Below are positions 36,788 through 50,255 of a stretch of DNA of 64,000 nt, in pieces. Source of the stretch: Antennarius striatus (Eukaryota > Chordata > Actinopteri > Lophiiformes > Antennariidae); contig NC_090787.1 of assembly GCF_040054535.1 (NCBI RefSeq), positions 16,737,501-16,801,500 of the forward strand, in the 5' to 3' direction. A model generated the notes under the pieces. The model ran no database searches. It worked only from the letters and a program-made list of their open reading frames with translations, and had not been told where the DNA came from. Each line of letters opens with the position of its first letter. The stretch's first letter is position 1. Both the position numbers and the translations under genes were made by a program.

Positions 36788-36915
36788 CTGGGAATAATAA
36801 TAATAATAGTAATAATATTAATATTGCAATAATACTAATAAAAATGATAATAATATTAACATTAATATCAATATAATAATAATAATAATAATAATAGTAA
36901 TAATAATAATAATAT
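36788..36915. repeat. (ATA)n/(AAT)n simple repeat
   Basis: Imperfect 'aataataat' units over about 125 bp. Confidence 0.9.
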
Positions 36916-37739
36916 TTCTTGTTTTTTTAAAGACAGACATATTGTTTTTGATTTATATTTTACATAAAAATGGGATTCACGTGTAAATTAATGGTCTTTT
37001 TGTTCATATAATGTTAATCCCAATCATAAATCAACACCAATAAGAAGAGAACGACAAAGCAAATACTACAGTATGTTGTTCCACAAAATGTTCCTATTTC
37101 CAAAACCCACAACATCCCACACAGTGTACTATAAAACTATTATAGATGAGACTGTAAGCCATAAATAAATGTCGATAAGACTGTCAACATTTGACTGAAT
37201 GCAAACACATAATCCCACGGCTACACTTGTGTTTTCCCACTTCCTCAGATTAATCCTGGCTGCATTGAGTGAGTTTATCCAGACCACACCTTTGTTCGCC
37301 CAGCTGGTAGAACACATCTGTGATGTCTGATCCGTCCACTCCCTTACTGCGCGACACTCAGCTCCACAATGTGTCGTGTTTAAATTATAGGTTCAAATTT
37401 ACTCTCATTTAACTCTCATGAGCCAAAAGTTATGATGGACAGTTTTCTCCCTGGATATCAATCCTGTCTAGACGTCGATTGAAGGTTTTACTATTGAATA
37501 ATTAATGAAATATTTGGCAGGGCCTGTCCTCTATCTAGTCTTAGACTCTATAACGACCTTTAATCTAATCCTAAAATAAATTCCTGAGACAACGGGATGA
37601 TAGCGTTATAAAGGATGTTATCAAAACTATAATGACTGCATAGCCCATGAAGGCTATGTCTGTCCCACGGACTCCCCAAAATGAAATACTGTCTAAATCT
37701 AGAGAAATTATCTGTATAAACTACAGTAACTTAATTAAG

Positions 37740-38665
37740 CTGTGAAGTGTACACCCAGACAAAGTCAAGACAGGACAATTAAATGTGTTTTATTTTTTAA
37801 ACATTATGTCTCATCTCGTCTACTAACTGATCCCAGCATTGATATTGTCGGACCAACAGAAACCTGGCTACATCAGGATGAGTATGTTCGTCTCAATGAA
37901 GCCCCTCTCCTCCCAGACATATTAACACTCACATAGCTCGTGATATTTAAATCCCATTTAGCTGTGACCAAAGATAAGGTCACAGTGGGAGATTCCAATG
38001 TTCTTTTTGACGTTGTGAATGATAGTTTCTACATTAGTTTTAAGTCTATACTAGACTCTTTAGGATTCTCACAGGTGGTAGATAGTCCAACTCCCACAAG
38101 CAACACCACACCGTACACCTTATTTTCACCTACAGTACAAATGTAGAACTTCTAACCATTTTTCCTCACTTCCTAGTTAGCTGTAAGCCTATAAAACCAT
38201 CCTGACAAGATCAATCTCTAATAGCTTAATAGTTCAATGATTTTCGTATTTTCCCTGTCTCTCGCAATACATTAATTACTTTAGGTACTTCAGTTATGTA
38301 TCTTTCTTTGCTTTTCTTGGTCATAATACATTTAATCTTCACATGCTTGAAAGATACTGCCACTGTCTATGTGCTTCTGCTCGACAGGTGGGGAGTAAGT
38401 ATAGAACACAGGAAATCTGGAGCCAGTGGATGTAAGCTGGATCTAAACTTTAGACTGCAACTACCCTGTCCTTAACTCCATTGTAGGGATGACTTCCCTC
38501 CAGGGTCTGGGTCCTGCCCAGAGTTTCTTCCTCAATGAGTTTTCCCCCGCTGATGCGTATTCTTCTTCTGGAGGGTTCTGTTGAGTTTCTGTCTGTTAAA
38601 GTGCTTTGAAATGTCTGCTGATGTGATTAAGCGCTTTAGAAATAAAACTTGGTTGGTTGAATGAT
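37740..38665 (+). pseudogene. L2-like LINE relic: endonuclease fragments and 3' tail
   Basis: About 37800-37930 reads LLTDPSIDIVGPTETWLHQD, the 'TETWL' motif of the LINE APE-type endonuclease. About 37940-38140 reads VTVGDSN...ILDSLGFSQVVDSPTP, the later endonuclease 'GDFN...LLDS' region. Between about 38160 and 38470 little is recognisable. About 38480-38665 resembles a LINE 3' end, with 'gttaaagtgctttgaaatgt', 'gcgctttagaaataaaac' and a short tandem tail. Stops and deletions throughout, and the RT is missing. Confidence 0.6.
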
Positions 38666-41600
38666 TGATGATTTATAAATGCCTTTATCCGCCTTTATTC
38701 AATAAGTCTTTATTCAACCCAGAATAACTCACGAAATTTAAAAGTTGTTTTCAAATAAGTAATATTGCCACTAAGGTTTAATCATTAAATGATTTTATAA
38801 AATAATGAACAAAGCTACAAATACAATCAGAATTATTATGACTATAAGTGGGTGCAGAAGTCAAGATGCATGCAAGTGAAAAGATTAATCTAAAACAGGA
38901 ACTGCGGGGAATTAGAGAATACTGGTGGAAGAGAGGGAGCAGAGTTTCTGCATCATGATTTGAATTCAGAGAAAGTCCACATGTGGACTATCTTCATCCA
39001 GCTGTTCACATATTTATGTTCAGGGCTGAGGTTTTATAGATTAATGTGGCCCTGCCAGCATCAGTGAACAGGGCAGTGGAGCCAGTGGATGTAAGCTGGA
39101 GACGTAATCATGAATGTACATCACATAAAATATACAAAGACAAGCCTGAAACTGACCAGCAGGAGTAGGTTTGTTTCATTTATGGGTTTTTGGTTTTTTT
39201 TTTCAAAAGTAAAAAACTGAATTTCATCACTTTCATAACTTAAAGCATAATAATTATTCATTTTGCAATTTACATTTAAAAAGATTAACAGAACAAATCC
39301 TTGTTATGTAAATGAAGATGAATTCGCAGTGCATCTACATTTACTCTACATTGCATGGCAGTTCTCTGATCATTCTACATTACAGCAACATTTAGTTATG
39401 CAGCAGATGATGTGACACTATTAAAATCTTAAAGCGCTGTGAATAAATTAAATAAATGCATCATCAGCATCAAAGTGAGCAATTGCTTCACACATGTATC
39501 GGTGCTTCGGTGAGGTTTTGGCAGTGACAGCGTAGTGGATGTGGGTTGGACTCAGAGTGAGTCCAGAGCAGCATCACTGTGGCACGCTGATGGGATTTTA
39601 ATCATTCTGGAAAGCAGGAGTGACATCTAACAAATTTAACTCTAACCATAAAATAAGCCAGTTAATGTCCCTGTCATATTGATTCAGTTCATTGATTTTC
39701 AAATTACTCAAAAGGCAAAAAAAAAAAGAAGTGTTTGAGCAGGAGAAAAGCAAAATGAGCAGCAGCGAGAAAATGAATTGCAGGTTCCCAGATGTGCTAA
39801 TTTGCTCCTCTTGATCAAACTTATCATTATGTATTGAATAAAGCAATACATTTTAAAAATAACATCACCATGTGCTCTATAAGCTAATGGTGTGAGCAGC
39901 AATTTTCAGTCTCCCGTTTTATAGATTGAAGGACGCACTGATTCATTTAGAATGTGACCTTCAGATTCACTGAAATCTAATAATCGGGAAGATGCCTTCA
40001 CTGCACATAAAAAACCCCTTAAAAAGATCTATTCAATGATGTTTTATGTCTTTTTGTGATCTTTGCTTTTGATAAGAAAAATACAGAAAGAAAGGAAAGA
40101 AGCAGGCTGGGTTCCACAGAGAGGTAAGTGTGTGTGTGTGTGTGTTAAAGAAAAATTGTATGAAAGCTTTTCTATTAGCTGGGGATGTGTACATGCTGGA
40201 CCACATCGACGTGAATGTATGACGACATGTCATCTCCTACAAAACGAGGGACTGAAAGAAGAGTGGTTTTGAGGAATTCTAAATTGGAAAGTGATTTCTC
40301 ATTGAGAACCTGGATTACAGTGTTGGCTTTTATATTCCACCACCTTATTATCCTCCTCTAAACACCTTCTTTACGACTTCAGAGCTCTTTGTACATCACA
40401 GTCACTCATTATACAACTAGTTGTAAAACAGAATATTTAAATCCCTTTGTGTCTGAGGTTTATGCTTCAAATATATCAGCTCTTTCCAACACCCAAATCA
40501 AAATACAGATAAAAATACAACACAATAAAGCAACTTCTTTGTAAATCTGGATTAAATAATACATCTCATTTTTATTACATGGAGAGAATATATCTCAAGG
40601 AATTGTATTGATGGTGCATTTAGTGGAAGGTGTCTGAAGTTGGCAGAGCTGATGGAGGAGACTACAGGTGTCGTCCTGTATCCTCAACAGCTGAGTTCAT
40701 TGACCGACTGGAAGACTCTCCATCTTTCTGCTGCAGGCACTCTTCCTCCCGTTTCCCTCAGGTTCATCATCATCATCATCATCATCATGTCCATTTGTTT
40801 GAATGGTGCCACTGAGGCGGTGATTTCATCTCAGCACAGACGGCGTTTCCCTAAAGCATTGTTCTGTTGTGAACACAGTGGGGTCAGGTTCACATCGTCA
40901 TAGATAAATTTTCTATTACACAGTTTGTCACGACTCATAATCAATGCAAAGCTGAACTTTCCACCTCAAAATGATTCCTGTGTTTTTATGTCTTACATGT
41001 TGCAGACAGGTTGTGGTTCAAGGTACTTTAGGCTTCTCTAGATAATAATGGAGGCCTACAGTACATGGTGGCAGTTTTTTTCTCTTTAAAAGGTGAGGAG
41101 TTTTGATAAACAAACTGCTTAATAAAAACAACACTTAATAATATAATACCTATGCTTAGCAAGAAGCACCACACTGCCATCATGTGGAAGAAAGATGAAC
41201 AGCTAAACTTCAGTGGGAGGTAAAATACTGATGAAAAGGCGTTGGATCTGATGGACCAGATCACCGGAGCAACTGGACCTCCACTGAGGTTCAACCTCAT
41301 CAGCTCTCCTCTACAATCTTCACAGCAAAAAAAAAAAAAACTAAAAAAGTGTGCGTACGGAAAATGAATAAAATACGCATAATCCTTCATGAGTAATTAT
41401 TTAATTTATAACAAAAAAATTACTCCATGTTAATTTTTTGTTGTAAATACACGCCTTTCTGAATGTAAAGCCTGCAACAGGATTTAAACCAGTCAGAGGA
41501 AATGACTGGGAGTTGTGGAACGCACCAAAACGTACCAGTACATTAAGGTAATCGATGTTGAAAAAAATTGAATGCATTAACACTATGAAAAAACATCACG

Positions 41601-41899
41601 TAGTTGATCAAGAGTTGAACCTCATAGAGCTGAAGCTCCTGTCATTGAACTATGTCTTTCAGATTTATATCTGTTGTCAATTTTTCTTCCAAGGACGAAA
41701 AATTCCCACCTGCTTCGCTACTGGCGGTGGGGTTCAGTGAAGAGAGACGGGTCAGAGTCAGGATAAGAACATCAAGGTAAGAGAACGAACTATCCAATAT
41801 GAAAAAAAAAAATCACTTCCACAAGTTTTATTCAAAATCCTTCCCAGTAATCTCTACACCAACCAGTAGGACAGTAAAGACAACCAATCAACATATCAT
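38666..41899. other. Gene-free stretch between ecrg4 and nck2
   Basis: No exon or named mobile element is recognised. It includes a short (GT)n run (about 40127-40145), a (CAT)n run (40765-40788) and A-runs near 39718 and 41325. A 20-bp match, 'gccagtggatgtaagctgga', occurs both near 38423 and near 39080, so part of the L2 relic region may be duplicated. Confidence 0.5.
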
Positions 41900-43429
41900 T
41901 GTAGTATTATTCAAAAATTTTATTGAACAAAAGTATTTGAATTCTCATCACGTTGTCGGTGGTACAGTACCATAGATTGATCTTAATGATTCATATATGC
42001 ACCTCATCTTATTTTGAATATATACATACAGTGGAGACAAGAATTAAATAATGCTCAATAACATTCAGATATATCATATAAAAGCTGAGGACCCCATGAT
42101 CAACAACACTTCCATCGGTAAACAAATGCACATAGCAAGAAAAGATCAACACAAACGTTTGGTAGAACTAGTATCTCATCAGGATCCAGATATAACATGT
42201 ATTTGGCTTTGGCCTGGCTTCATTACTAAGTATTTCTAACTCATTTGTTGATCATTTGTGATAATTAGTGGAGATTAACCCTTCAGAGCCGTTTTACTGT
42301 TGGGATCTCAATCACTAAATTGTAATTCTTGGTGTACAATGACACATTTCCTGCGAAATTCTCTTCTCTTCCTCTTTGACTGATCCTCTCTCAGAAGAGT
42401 TACTCTCAGAGTAACGCTTTCACTCAGAGGAGCTGGAGGAGAACATAAAAGACTTGACCAAAGAGACAAATTCTTCTTCAGTGAGTATCCTCCAAGTGGC
42501 TACAGACACACACTGGAGAACTGAACAGGAACATGTTCAATGTGACACAATGTCAAGCGTGAGCACAGAGCTATGAATGAATGCTAAGTGTGGTGAGTGC
42601 TGTGCAGACCTGGAGCCAGTAGTATGGGTACAGGGTGGCACGTTTGGTTACAGTGATCAACATTCAAACTCTACAGGTAATCAGGTCTCCCCCTATTGCA
42701 TTAATACTCCCAAGACCACCCCGGACAAACATGACAAAGTACTGTATGCAGAATCTCAAAAACATCACGATGAAAGACGGAGGGAACGAGGAGATTGAAA
42801 AAGTGACAAATCGAGGCTTGGGGAAAAAAAAATCGTCAACAGGAATGATGGGAATTAGAGAAAAAGGCAAGAAAGTGATGCTAGCCACTTTGTGAAGCCA
42901 CCAACTTTTAAAAAAAAGTCAACTCAGTGATAGGCATGTCTTTTAAAAATAAATGAACAAAATAAAACACCAGCAAACAGTTCAGCAAGACGACACAGGA
43001 GTAACGTCCGTCAGGTTCGTGTCCTCCAGCTGTTGAACGTCTGTCATCCTGTGTGGATTAAGAGCAACAATGTGTGTAGTAAATAGAACATGTGACATCA
43101 GGAGGAGCTGTGAACCCCCAAAAAAGGCATCAGACGTGGCCGCCTGCGGTGCGTAATGTGGTGGAGGATGCAGCTGGGTGTTTCTTCACCTGACACGGCG
43201 CCATCTAGGGGTGAACTGCTTGGCTGTAGCACGAGGAACAGTCAGCAGATCGCGACAGACTTGAGGTGTGACTGAGGGATTCGGATGTGGCGCGGAGGCC
43301 GCGGCGTGAAGGTCCGGGAGCTGAGGCTCGCATTTAGAAGGTTGGGGAGTCGCGTTAGTAATGGCTGTGTGTAGTGTGTATGACCGGTGTGTGTGAGTGA
43401 GATCCAGTGTAGGTGTGACCACGTATGAA
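41900..43429 (-). terminator. Probable nck2 3' UTR
   Basis: No coding exon lies after the nck2 stop codon. The first reasonable poly(A) signals on the minus strand are AATAAA at 41924-41919 and 41832-41827, implying a 3' UTR of about 1.5-1.6 kb. The extent is inferred only from those hexamers. I see no splice acceptor or ORF to contradict it. Confidence 0.35.
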
Positions 43430-46400
43430 TCACAGCAGCGCTTTGACCAGGTACAGCTTCTCTCCGTGGTCGCTGGTGAAGATGGGGGCTTTCTTGTAGT
43501 GCTCCACGAGCTCGTCCATGGAGTCGAACCTGCGCTGGCCGATACAGTACACTCCGTCTGAGTGCTGCACCTTAAAGTGTTTATTCTTACTGGCCGCCTT
43601 CAGAGACACAGAGAAGTCACTGGGCTGGAAACAGAGGAGACATGGTTAGTCGTGACCGATGTCGTCCAGCAGGGGGCAGTGTGTCCTCACGTCTACAGCA
43701 GGAAGCTACTGCTGAACCCCCCATGAGTGGCTGAAGACAAACATTCCACTCCACTCACATTGCTGTGTCAGAACTGAACAAACCTCACGACATGTGCTCA
43801 TTCTTAAAAACGTAGAATTTACATGTAGAATCTCCAGGGTTCCCTAAAGTTTGTTTTTCACTTTAATTTCAGTTAATAAAACGGTTTTACTCTAAAAACA
43901 TCAACTCAACATAAATATTAAAACTCGGGCGGGGCAATTTCACCTCAGATCAGTAACAGTTATCAAACTTTGACTTGATTACAATTAAAATTTGATGAAA
44001 ATTGATTATTTATTGGATCAGCTCTGATCAGGTCTGCAAATATGCTGATGATGATCTTTTCTTTTTGTTTGACATCATTACTAAACACAAAATGAACCCA
44101 GACAACCGACTCCATATTCTTTCCCTACATAAGTGTCTGGTTCAGGAGCATTCCTTAGCTCGCTGTAGCACAGGAAATAGAGGCTGCACCTACACACACA
44201 TTTCACATACACACCTGATGCTAGTAGAATTTCATCCAGCCCCTTGCTAATGTATAATTCAAATGACTGGGTTAATAAATTTTATATTCTTCCATATGGA
44301 AGACACATTTCTACTCTCATTAACTAATTATGATTCCTAAATAGCAGCACACAGACGTCCACACTGCCGTGTGAGAATCATAGAGAAACATGATTGACCT
44401 GCGTAACCATGACTTCACTCACCGATGACTCGCTGTCCCGTATGAGGAAGTCTCCCTCCTCTCCTCTCTCATTAAGGATACACTCAGCTTGGTGTCTGGT
44501 GATGTTGCCGTAGTACCAATCCCTTCCGGCGAACTTCCCCGACCTCGCCGGCACCACGTGGCGTTTCTGCAGGGAGCTGGACGTGGGCGCGTCGGGCCGC
44601 TCGTCCAGCACCATCACATAGTTTTTAGGTACCAGGCCCACCATGCCACGTGAGTTCCTACACCTCCACCACTCGGGGTCGTTGTCGGGCTTCTCCACCA
44701 CCTCCATGACCTCTCCTTTCTCAAAGTTCAGCTCCTCGTCAGTCACGGAGCTGAAGGGGTACAGCGTTTGAACCAGGTGGAGCACTTCGAAGCGGCCGCC
44801 TGTGCGCCCGTTGGCCGTCAATGTCCCTTGGGTGCCTCCCTGGTAAGCCCGCGAGGAATCGCCCTCCCCTCGGTCGTCGGCCCCACCCAGCTCCTCCTGG
44901 ACGTAGTTGGAGGGGAACCAGCCCACACGGCCGGCCTGGCTGCCCCGCCACCAGCCGTCGCTGCACTTCTCCATCACGATGACCCTGGAGGACTTGACCA
45001 GCGTCAGCTCGTCATCGCGTTCTGCCGTGTAAGCAAACTTGACCACAGCGGAGATGTTGAGGTCGTAGATTCTTTCAGCAGCTCCTCCTCCTCCCCCCAC
45101 CCCTCCGCCTCCACTCCCATTGGAGGGGTACTCCGTGTCTGAGCTCGGCGTGGGCGAAGCATCGCGGGCGCTGGTCTTCCTCTTGGTTTTTCCCAAACCT
45201 GCAGGAAGTTCACAGAGAGAGAGAGAATGAATCACAGAAAGGAGACAAACTATTTGAAATATTTGTTGACATGACAAATTTGGTTTGGGTAGGTTGGACA
45301 ACAGCTCCTTTTGGGGGTGAGGGGCATATACTTTACAGGACAATGTGCACAATAAGTTGTCATAGAAGAAATATTCAACAAACAATGATCTTCTCAAATC
45401 TCCTGCGTTTTAAATCGAGAAGAAGAGTCTCAGATCTGCTTGTTGGCTTCCTGTGCCAACACCTTTAACATTATTATGCTGTTCCCATCCAGCTTGCTTT
45501 ATCTGTAGGGGCCACAAACACCCAATGTGTAGGGTAGCATGGGATGGGACATCCAGTTTGTGCATCTTCATTGTACTGATTATCACAATTTGTCTGTTCA
45601 CACAGACGCCCCAACGACTGGAAAATCTATTTGTACTGCTGTGGAAAGACCATTCCCTCCATCACAGAAGAATAACAGCAGAATAACTTGTAAGAAAAAG
45701 TTCGACTTGAGTCAAAGTGACAAACGTGTGCCCCCATCAATAACAGGACCAGCCCTTTGAAAAACAATCATTTGATCCATTGCTATTAAGGACTATTGAT
45801 TTTGACCGCTTTATAGCTGTCAGTGCTGAAAGAGGGTTTCAGAGCGCAGAGAGCTCCACGGGGACATCAGCAGGAAACTAATGGAGGCTGCAAGCTGCAG
45901 TCGGAGGTCCTCAGGATGACAAAAAAACAGCCTAAAAGAAAGCTCAGCAATGCAGGACGGATCAATACTCCTGATGATACAATAAACACACTGAGGAGAC
46001 CTTGTCCTTTAACTTATTCCCAATGAAATGAAGGATCATTATCTACTTGGTATTCTGCCAGCACCAACTTCAAGTCGTATGGATGAAAATAAGACGGTTG
46101 CAGGCAGGGAATGAAAAGTGGAGCAGGCACCATGGGCCGGATAATGACAGACATCCAGGAACAGAGCCGCCTCCTGTCTTACCCATGTCTGATTTTCCCA
46201 TTCAGGTATTTCAAAGACGTCTTTAAGCACGTGTTAAAGAACGTTAGGTCTGGAGTTTCTCAAGCCTCTTCGATGAGAACAACCATGCGGGTTCTGCTCA
46301 AACTCATGTTAGAATAATAATGATGCCCTCTGTGGCTGACAACATTTAAAGTGTTCACTTGACGGTTGGGGCTGGTGTCAGCATATGCTGCTGCGTGAGT

Positions 46401-49400
46401 TTCCTGACAGCTAATCACCCAGTCGTTCCCTCTACAGAGCTCGCTGAAATGCCACAGAAATGTCATCGGTGAAAGGAACATTTGCATTGTTTGGAAAAAT
46501 TGTTGGGTTCATGCGGAGTAGCATGAAACTAGTTGGCAGTGAGGAGAGGAAGAGGGACGTGGAAAGGAGGATGAGGGGGTGGGGTGGGGGGGGGTCCCCT
46601 GGCGGTCGTATCTCACACAGCCGACCAGCAACAAAAGAGACCACAGCTGAGGAGAACAGAGAGGATGAGAGCAGAACAGAAGCAGATCATGTTTATGGAT
46701 TGCAGCCTTCGTATCCCTCATAAGCAGAAATAGTTTTGCGCAGCTTCTGCAGCTCCTGATCACACAAAGGGTTAAAACACGACTGCTGGACCTGCGCTCC
46801 AGGTGATCCCTGAGGAGAACAGGAAATGGACCATCGCTGCCGCTGAGTGAGGCGCGCTGGAGGACGACACACACCCCTCTGAGCTAAGTGAAAACACTTT
46901 AACACACACTCATTTCCACATCAAGGCGCCGGGCCTGGTACAGCAGGCGGTATCCCCACCCCCCCCTCTACTTTCACCTTCGTCTTCATCTTGTGGAAGG
47001 ACACTAGATGTTGAAGCCCAGAGGACTTGAGCTCAGAGAGGGAGGGTTGATGAAAGGCTCGACGGTTGCGTGTTGCTTCATTCAATACCGGTAGTTTGCA
47101 GGGGAGTGGTGAGAAAATAAGACTTGAGCACTGGTGGGGCAGAATTTGAATAAAAACAATAGTCGTAATGGTCAACAGTCATTTATATCGATAATCGCCG
47201 GTCCATGGGAATGGTTTGTGAGGAAGGGTGCATCTGACAGGAAGTACATGGATCCATGTGATGCTGTAAGGGGGGGCACATGATTAAAATTCAACCCGAT
47301 AGGAGCCTTACTGTCTATTAAATGTCACGGCAATCTGAGAACTTATTCCAGTCTGTAGGAATGTGGTTGACTGACACAAATTACAGTCTCTGGAGCCATT
47401 CCAATGACATGGGTAAAGATTTAGGATAGAATCACCAGACCACATCAAATCTCTACTTCCTGTTCATCGGAAGGGGTGCATCGGTGCATTTTCAACAATG
47501 ATTAGCAATGTTGCTGAATCGTGTCACCCACTAGTGTCTTTATTTCCCGACAGAAAACTGGGACACAAAGCAGCGTGACGCCATCTACAATTCAATTCTG
47601 TATGCCTGCAGGTCGATGATCCAATGAGGGGAGGCAGGACATAACAGGTCATCTTTGAGGTCTCTTCTCACAACTGAAGTCAAAAAAATGTAATGAGTTA
47701 ATTGAGTTTCCAGCCAATCAGGATCTTAATTTAGGCTCCACTATGGTGAGTAAGCTCCAGCAGCCCCTGACCTCATCAACTCACGAAAATGTTCTGGCCT
47801 ACTGGATTTGCTGAGGTTTTTAACACTTAGGAGCTACTGGGCTAAAAGCAGACTTACAGTATTTTCTGCATTATAAGTGACAGCTAAAAGCCTTTCATTT
47901 TCTCAAAAACTGACAGGGCGCCTTATAGTCCAGTGCGCCTTATAGTGCAGAAAATACTGTACATTGAACTTGAAGCTGAGCATGATGTGTAGAAATGCAA
48001 CAGTCCCAGTCAGAGGTGCTCCATAAACCCAGTCCAACCAATAGCCATCCACACCGATCAATCCACTAATGGTAGAAACACAGAGCCTGCAGTCACAGAT
48101 GATCAGGGTGATGCTGACAGCATATGTGGGGGGGGTGGGTGTCTATGCACACAATGGACACTGGGTGGGTGACAGTGGCAGGCTGTGCCACACTGGCCCA
48201 AATAAAGCATCAGCGTTCTCCTGAGGGCTCCCATCAACTGTTTCTGGCCCCCTCTCCTCACTCCGAAACTCTAAATATGGCTTCTTTTCAGGGCAACTCA
48301 GTTACTATTTTTATTTTATTTGCACTTCTTTATTATTCCGTCTTATTTTTGCTATTTTTCTATTCATGCCTCCCTCTAGCATTCTGACATGAAGTGGTAA
48401 TTGTTGCAAAAACTGTCAGGGGTGATGGATTTCCGTGCTACTTCCTGTTTTTTCCCCATGAGACGGTACTTCACGCTGAAGGGTTTCAGTTTAAGTCTTA
48501 AAGTCTCCACTTGAACACTGGACTCGTCTTAATTCAGCACACACCTGTAAGTCATAGCAGCTCATTGTGTCAAAGCTGCTCTTGTGGTGTTTCATATGTG
48601 CTATGGCTCCTCTGAGGGTGATGACATCATTTGTTCTATCAGTCAGAATAAATGAAATCGTTTTCATGAAGGCTCAAATGTGACAGACGGAAACCATCAT
48701 GTGTCAAAATACCAACGCTCAAGATAATTGTGTTGGGAAAGAGTTGAGGAAATGGGTGTGTGTGTCTCTCACACACACATTCACAACTGTACTGTTAGAA
48801 TACACAGCTTATTTGATGTTACAAGCAAGCTGACTGATAAATGCTGCAGCATTGAGCTAAATTGTGTGAACACATTTAGCCCTGAATTATAACCATGTGT
48901 ATTAATAAACAAATTGTATTAATTATGCTCAAAATCAAAAAAATTACCTCTTTGATCATTTGGTCCGTAAAGCATTAATAAATACTGAAACATTATCCAT
49001 CAGAATCCATCAGAACCCAGTTCACCTGGTCCTTGTGTTCCATTCACAATGATAGAAAAACCAGAAAAAGCAGCCCCCTTATGGAGAAGCTGGAACCTGA
49101 TCCAATATGACTGATTGGTTCAAGGTCCGGTCAAGTAAAGATCAATCGACTTTCAGTCAAACAACATTTTTAAACACGTTGTAGAATGTTTGTCCTGCTT
49201 CTGTGTTTCAGGTCTAGACAACAGTTCCATCCAGATGCTTCACTCTGGGGTTAAAAATCTCCCACTGATAAGTTCATTGAATGCTTACGTATATATTTTC
49301 TCACATTTATCTTTACAGAAGGCGTTTTACTGTTTAGTGTGCTTCAGTTTGCTGCAGCTATAAAATATAAAGACCTTTACTTTTAGCAGATTATAAATGG

Positions 49401-50239
49401 TTTCAAGTACGCTCATGCTTTATGCAGCGACTCCCTCTCAAGGCTCTGCCTGAACCCACTTTATTGTATTTGATATTTGTTTCTCGACTGGGGGGTTGAG
49501 GGGCGGCACGCTGACAGAGCAGCTCGACGGGATCCTAGAGTTCACAATGACAGCTCCCAGGAGGCACTGAGACATGGGCCCTTCCTGCAGAGGTCACACA
49601 TTAATGCTGTGACCAAGGCCTTCCTCTGTGTCGTCTTTGACTCTTCACACTGACTCAAACACCCTCCGCATCTGCATCTTGTGTGACATGTTTCATATGC
49701 TTCCAGCAGAGCTGAATAACACGGCTATGAAAATTTGTTCCCTGTCACATGACGACTGGTCTCTTCCTCTTCTTTGCTGACTTAGCGGCTAAATGCAACT
49801 AGATGCTTGTTAATCCGTCTTCAAAACGTGACCCCTCTATCTGGTCCTACGCGTTGATAAAGTTAATAAAGTTGAAAGTAATATTCATGCACACAAAATA
49901 CCGTTAAAATAATCTGTAATCCATTCATATAATACTCTTGGCAACCAGAGAGAAATATATGGAAGCATAGACTTAATTTGACAGAAGATAATCCACAGTT
50001 TTCATCGTCTTACCCAGTGTGTCTTTGATGTTCTTTACCAGGGAGCCTTTCTTCAAGCTGTTCTTGCGCTCCACGTAGTTTGATGGCACGTACCCCGTTT
50101 GGTTACCGCCATTGCGGACGAGCCACCAGGTCTTTGAGTCGTCAAGGAGGAAGAGACGCTCATTTTTACGTATGTCAAGTTCCTGGTCCTGCTGGGCCGT
50201 GTAGTCCCACTTGGCTACAACAATCACCTCCTCTGTCAT
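43430..50239 (-). CDS. nck2: Nck2 (Grb4) SH2/SH3 adaptor protein, 3 coding exons
   Basis: Exons on the minus strand: 50239-50014, 45198-44423, 43624-43430; GT-AG and in phase; 1197 nt, 398 aa (human NCK2 380). A cytosolic adaptor that links phosphotyrosine receptors to actin regulators such as PAK and WASP-family complexes. SH3-1 at about residues 3-58 (WDY, WW 38-39, VPSNYV 51-56), SH3-2 about 127-177 (WW 158-159, FPSNYV), SH3-3 about 214-272 (LYPFSS, WW 252-253, VPKNYV), SH2 about 302-396 (WYYGN 303-307, FLIRDSES 326-333 with phosphotyrosine-binding Arg329). The C-terminal KAPIFTS and LYLVKALL region and the [10 protein letters not shown] linker suit NCK2 rather than NCK1. Odd points: a glycine-rich insert [10 protein letters not shown] (105-114) in the SH3-1/SH3-2 linker and a longer SH3-2/SH3-3 linker. 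The gene is next to ecrg4, as in mammals. Confidence 0.97.
47855..47961. mobile_element. Short foldback MITE in nck2 intron 1
   Basis: The left end 'tacagtattttctgca' plus 'ttataag' is mirrored at the right end by 'cttatagtgcagaaaata' plus 'ctgta', so the 107-bp unit is bounded by inverted repeats of about 23 bp. The interior carries 'gcgccttatag' twice. It matches the general look of a very common vertebrate MITE whose ends read TACxGTATTTTCxGCA. It has no coding capacity. Confidence 0.75.
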
Positions 50240-50255
50240 CTTTCATGGAGTCCTC
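50175..50255 (-). promoter_or_regulatory. 5' UTR end of the first nck2 coding exon, with overlapping upstream ORF
   Basis: A good splice acceptor (cgctccacag|GAGG) places the exon start at 50255, so at least one non-coding 5' exon lies further upstream; I could not find it. An upstream ATG at 50246 opens a 23-codon frame that overlaps the true start (50239) and stops at 50175. Its start context is weak (T at -3), while the Nck2 ATG has A at -3, which favours leaky scanning. Confidence 0.55.

Noticed and set aside
43186..43433. ORFs on the minus strand just past the nck2 stop
   Set aside because: They lie in the nck2 3' UTR in other frames and have no family resemblance.
45823..46026. 67-codon ORF in nck2 intron 1
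   Set aside because: No homology recognised; random-length ORF in an intron on the opposite strand to nck2.
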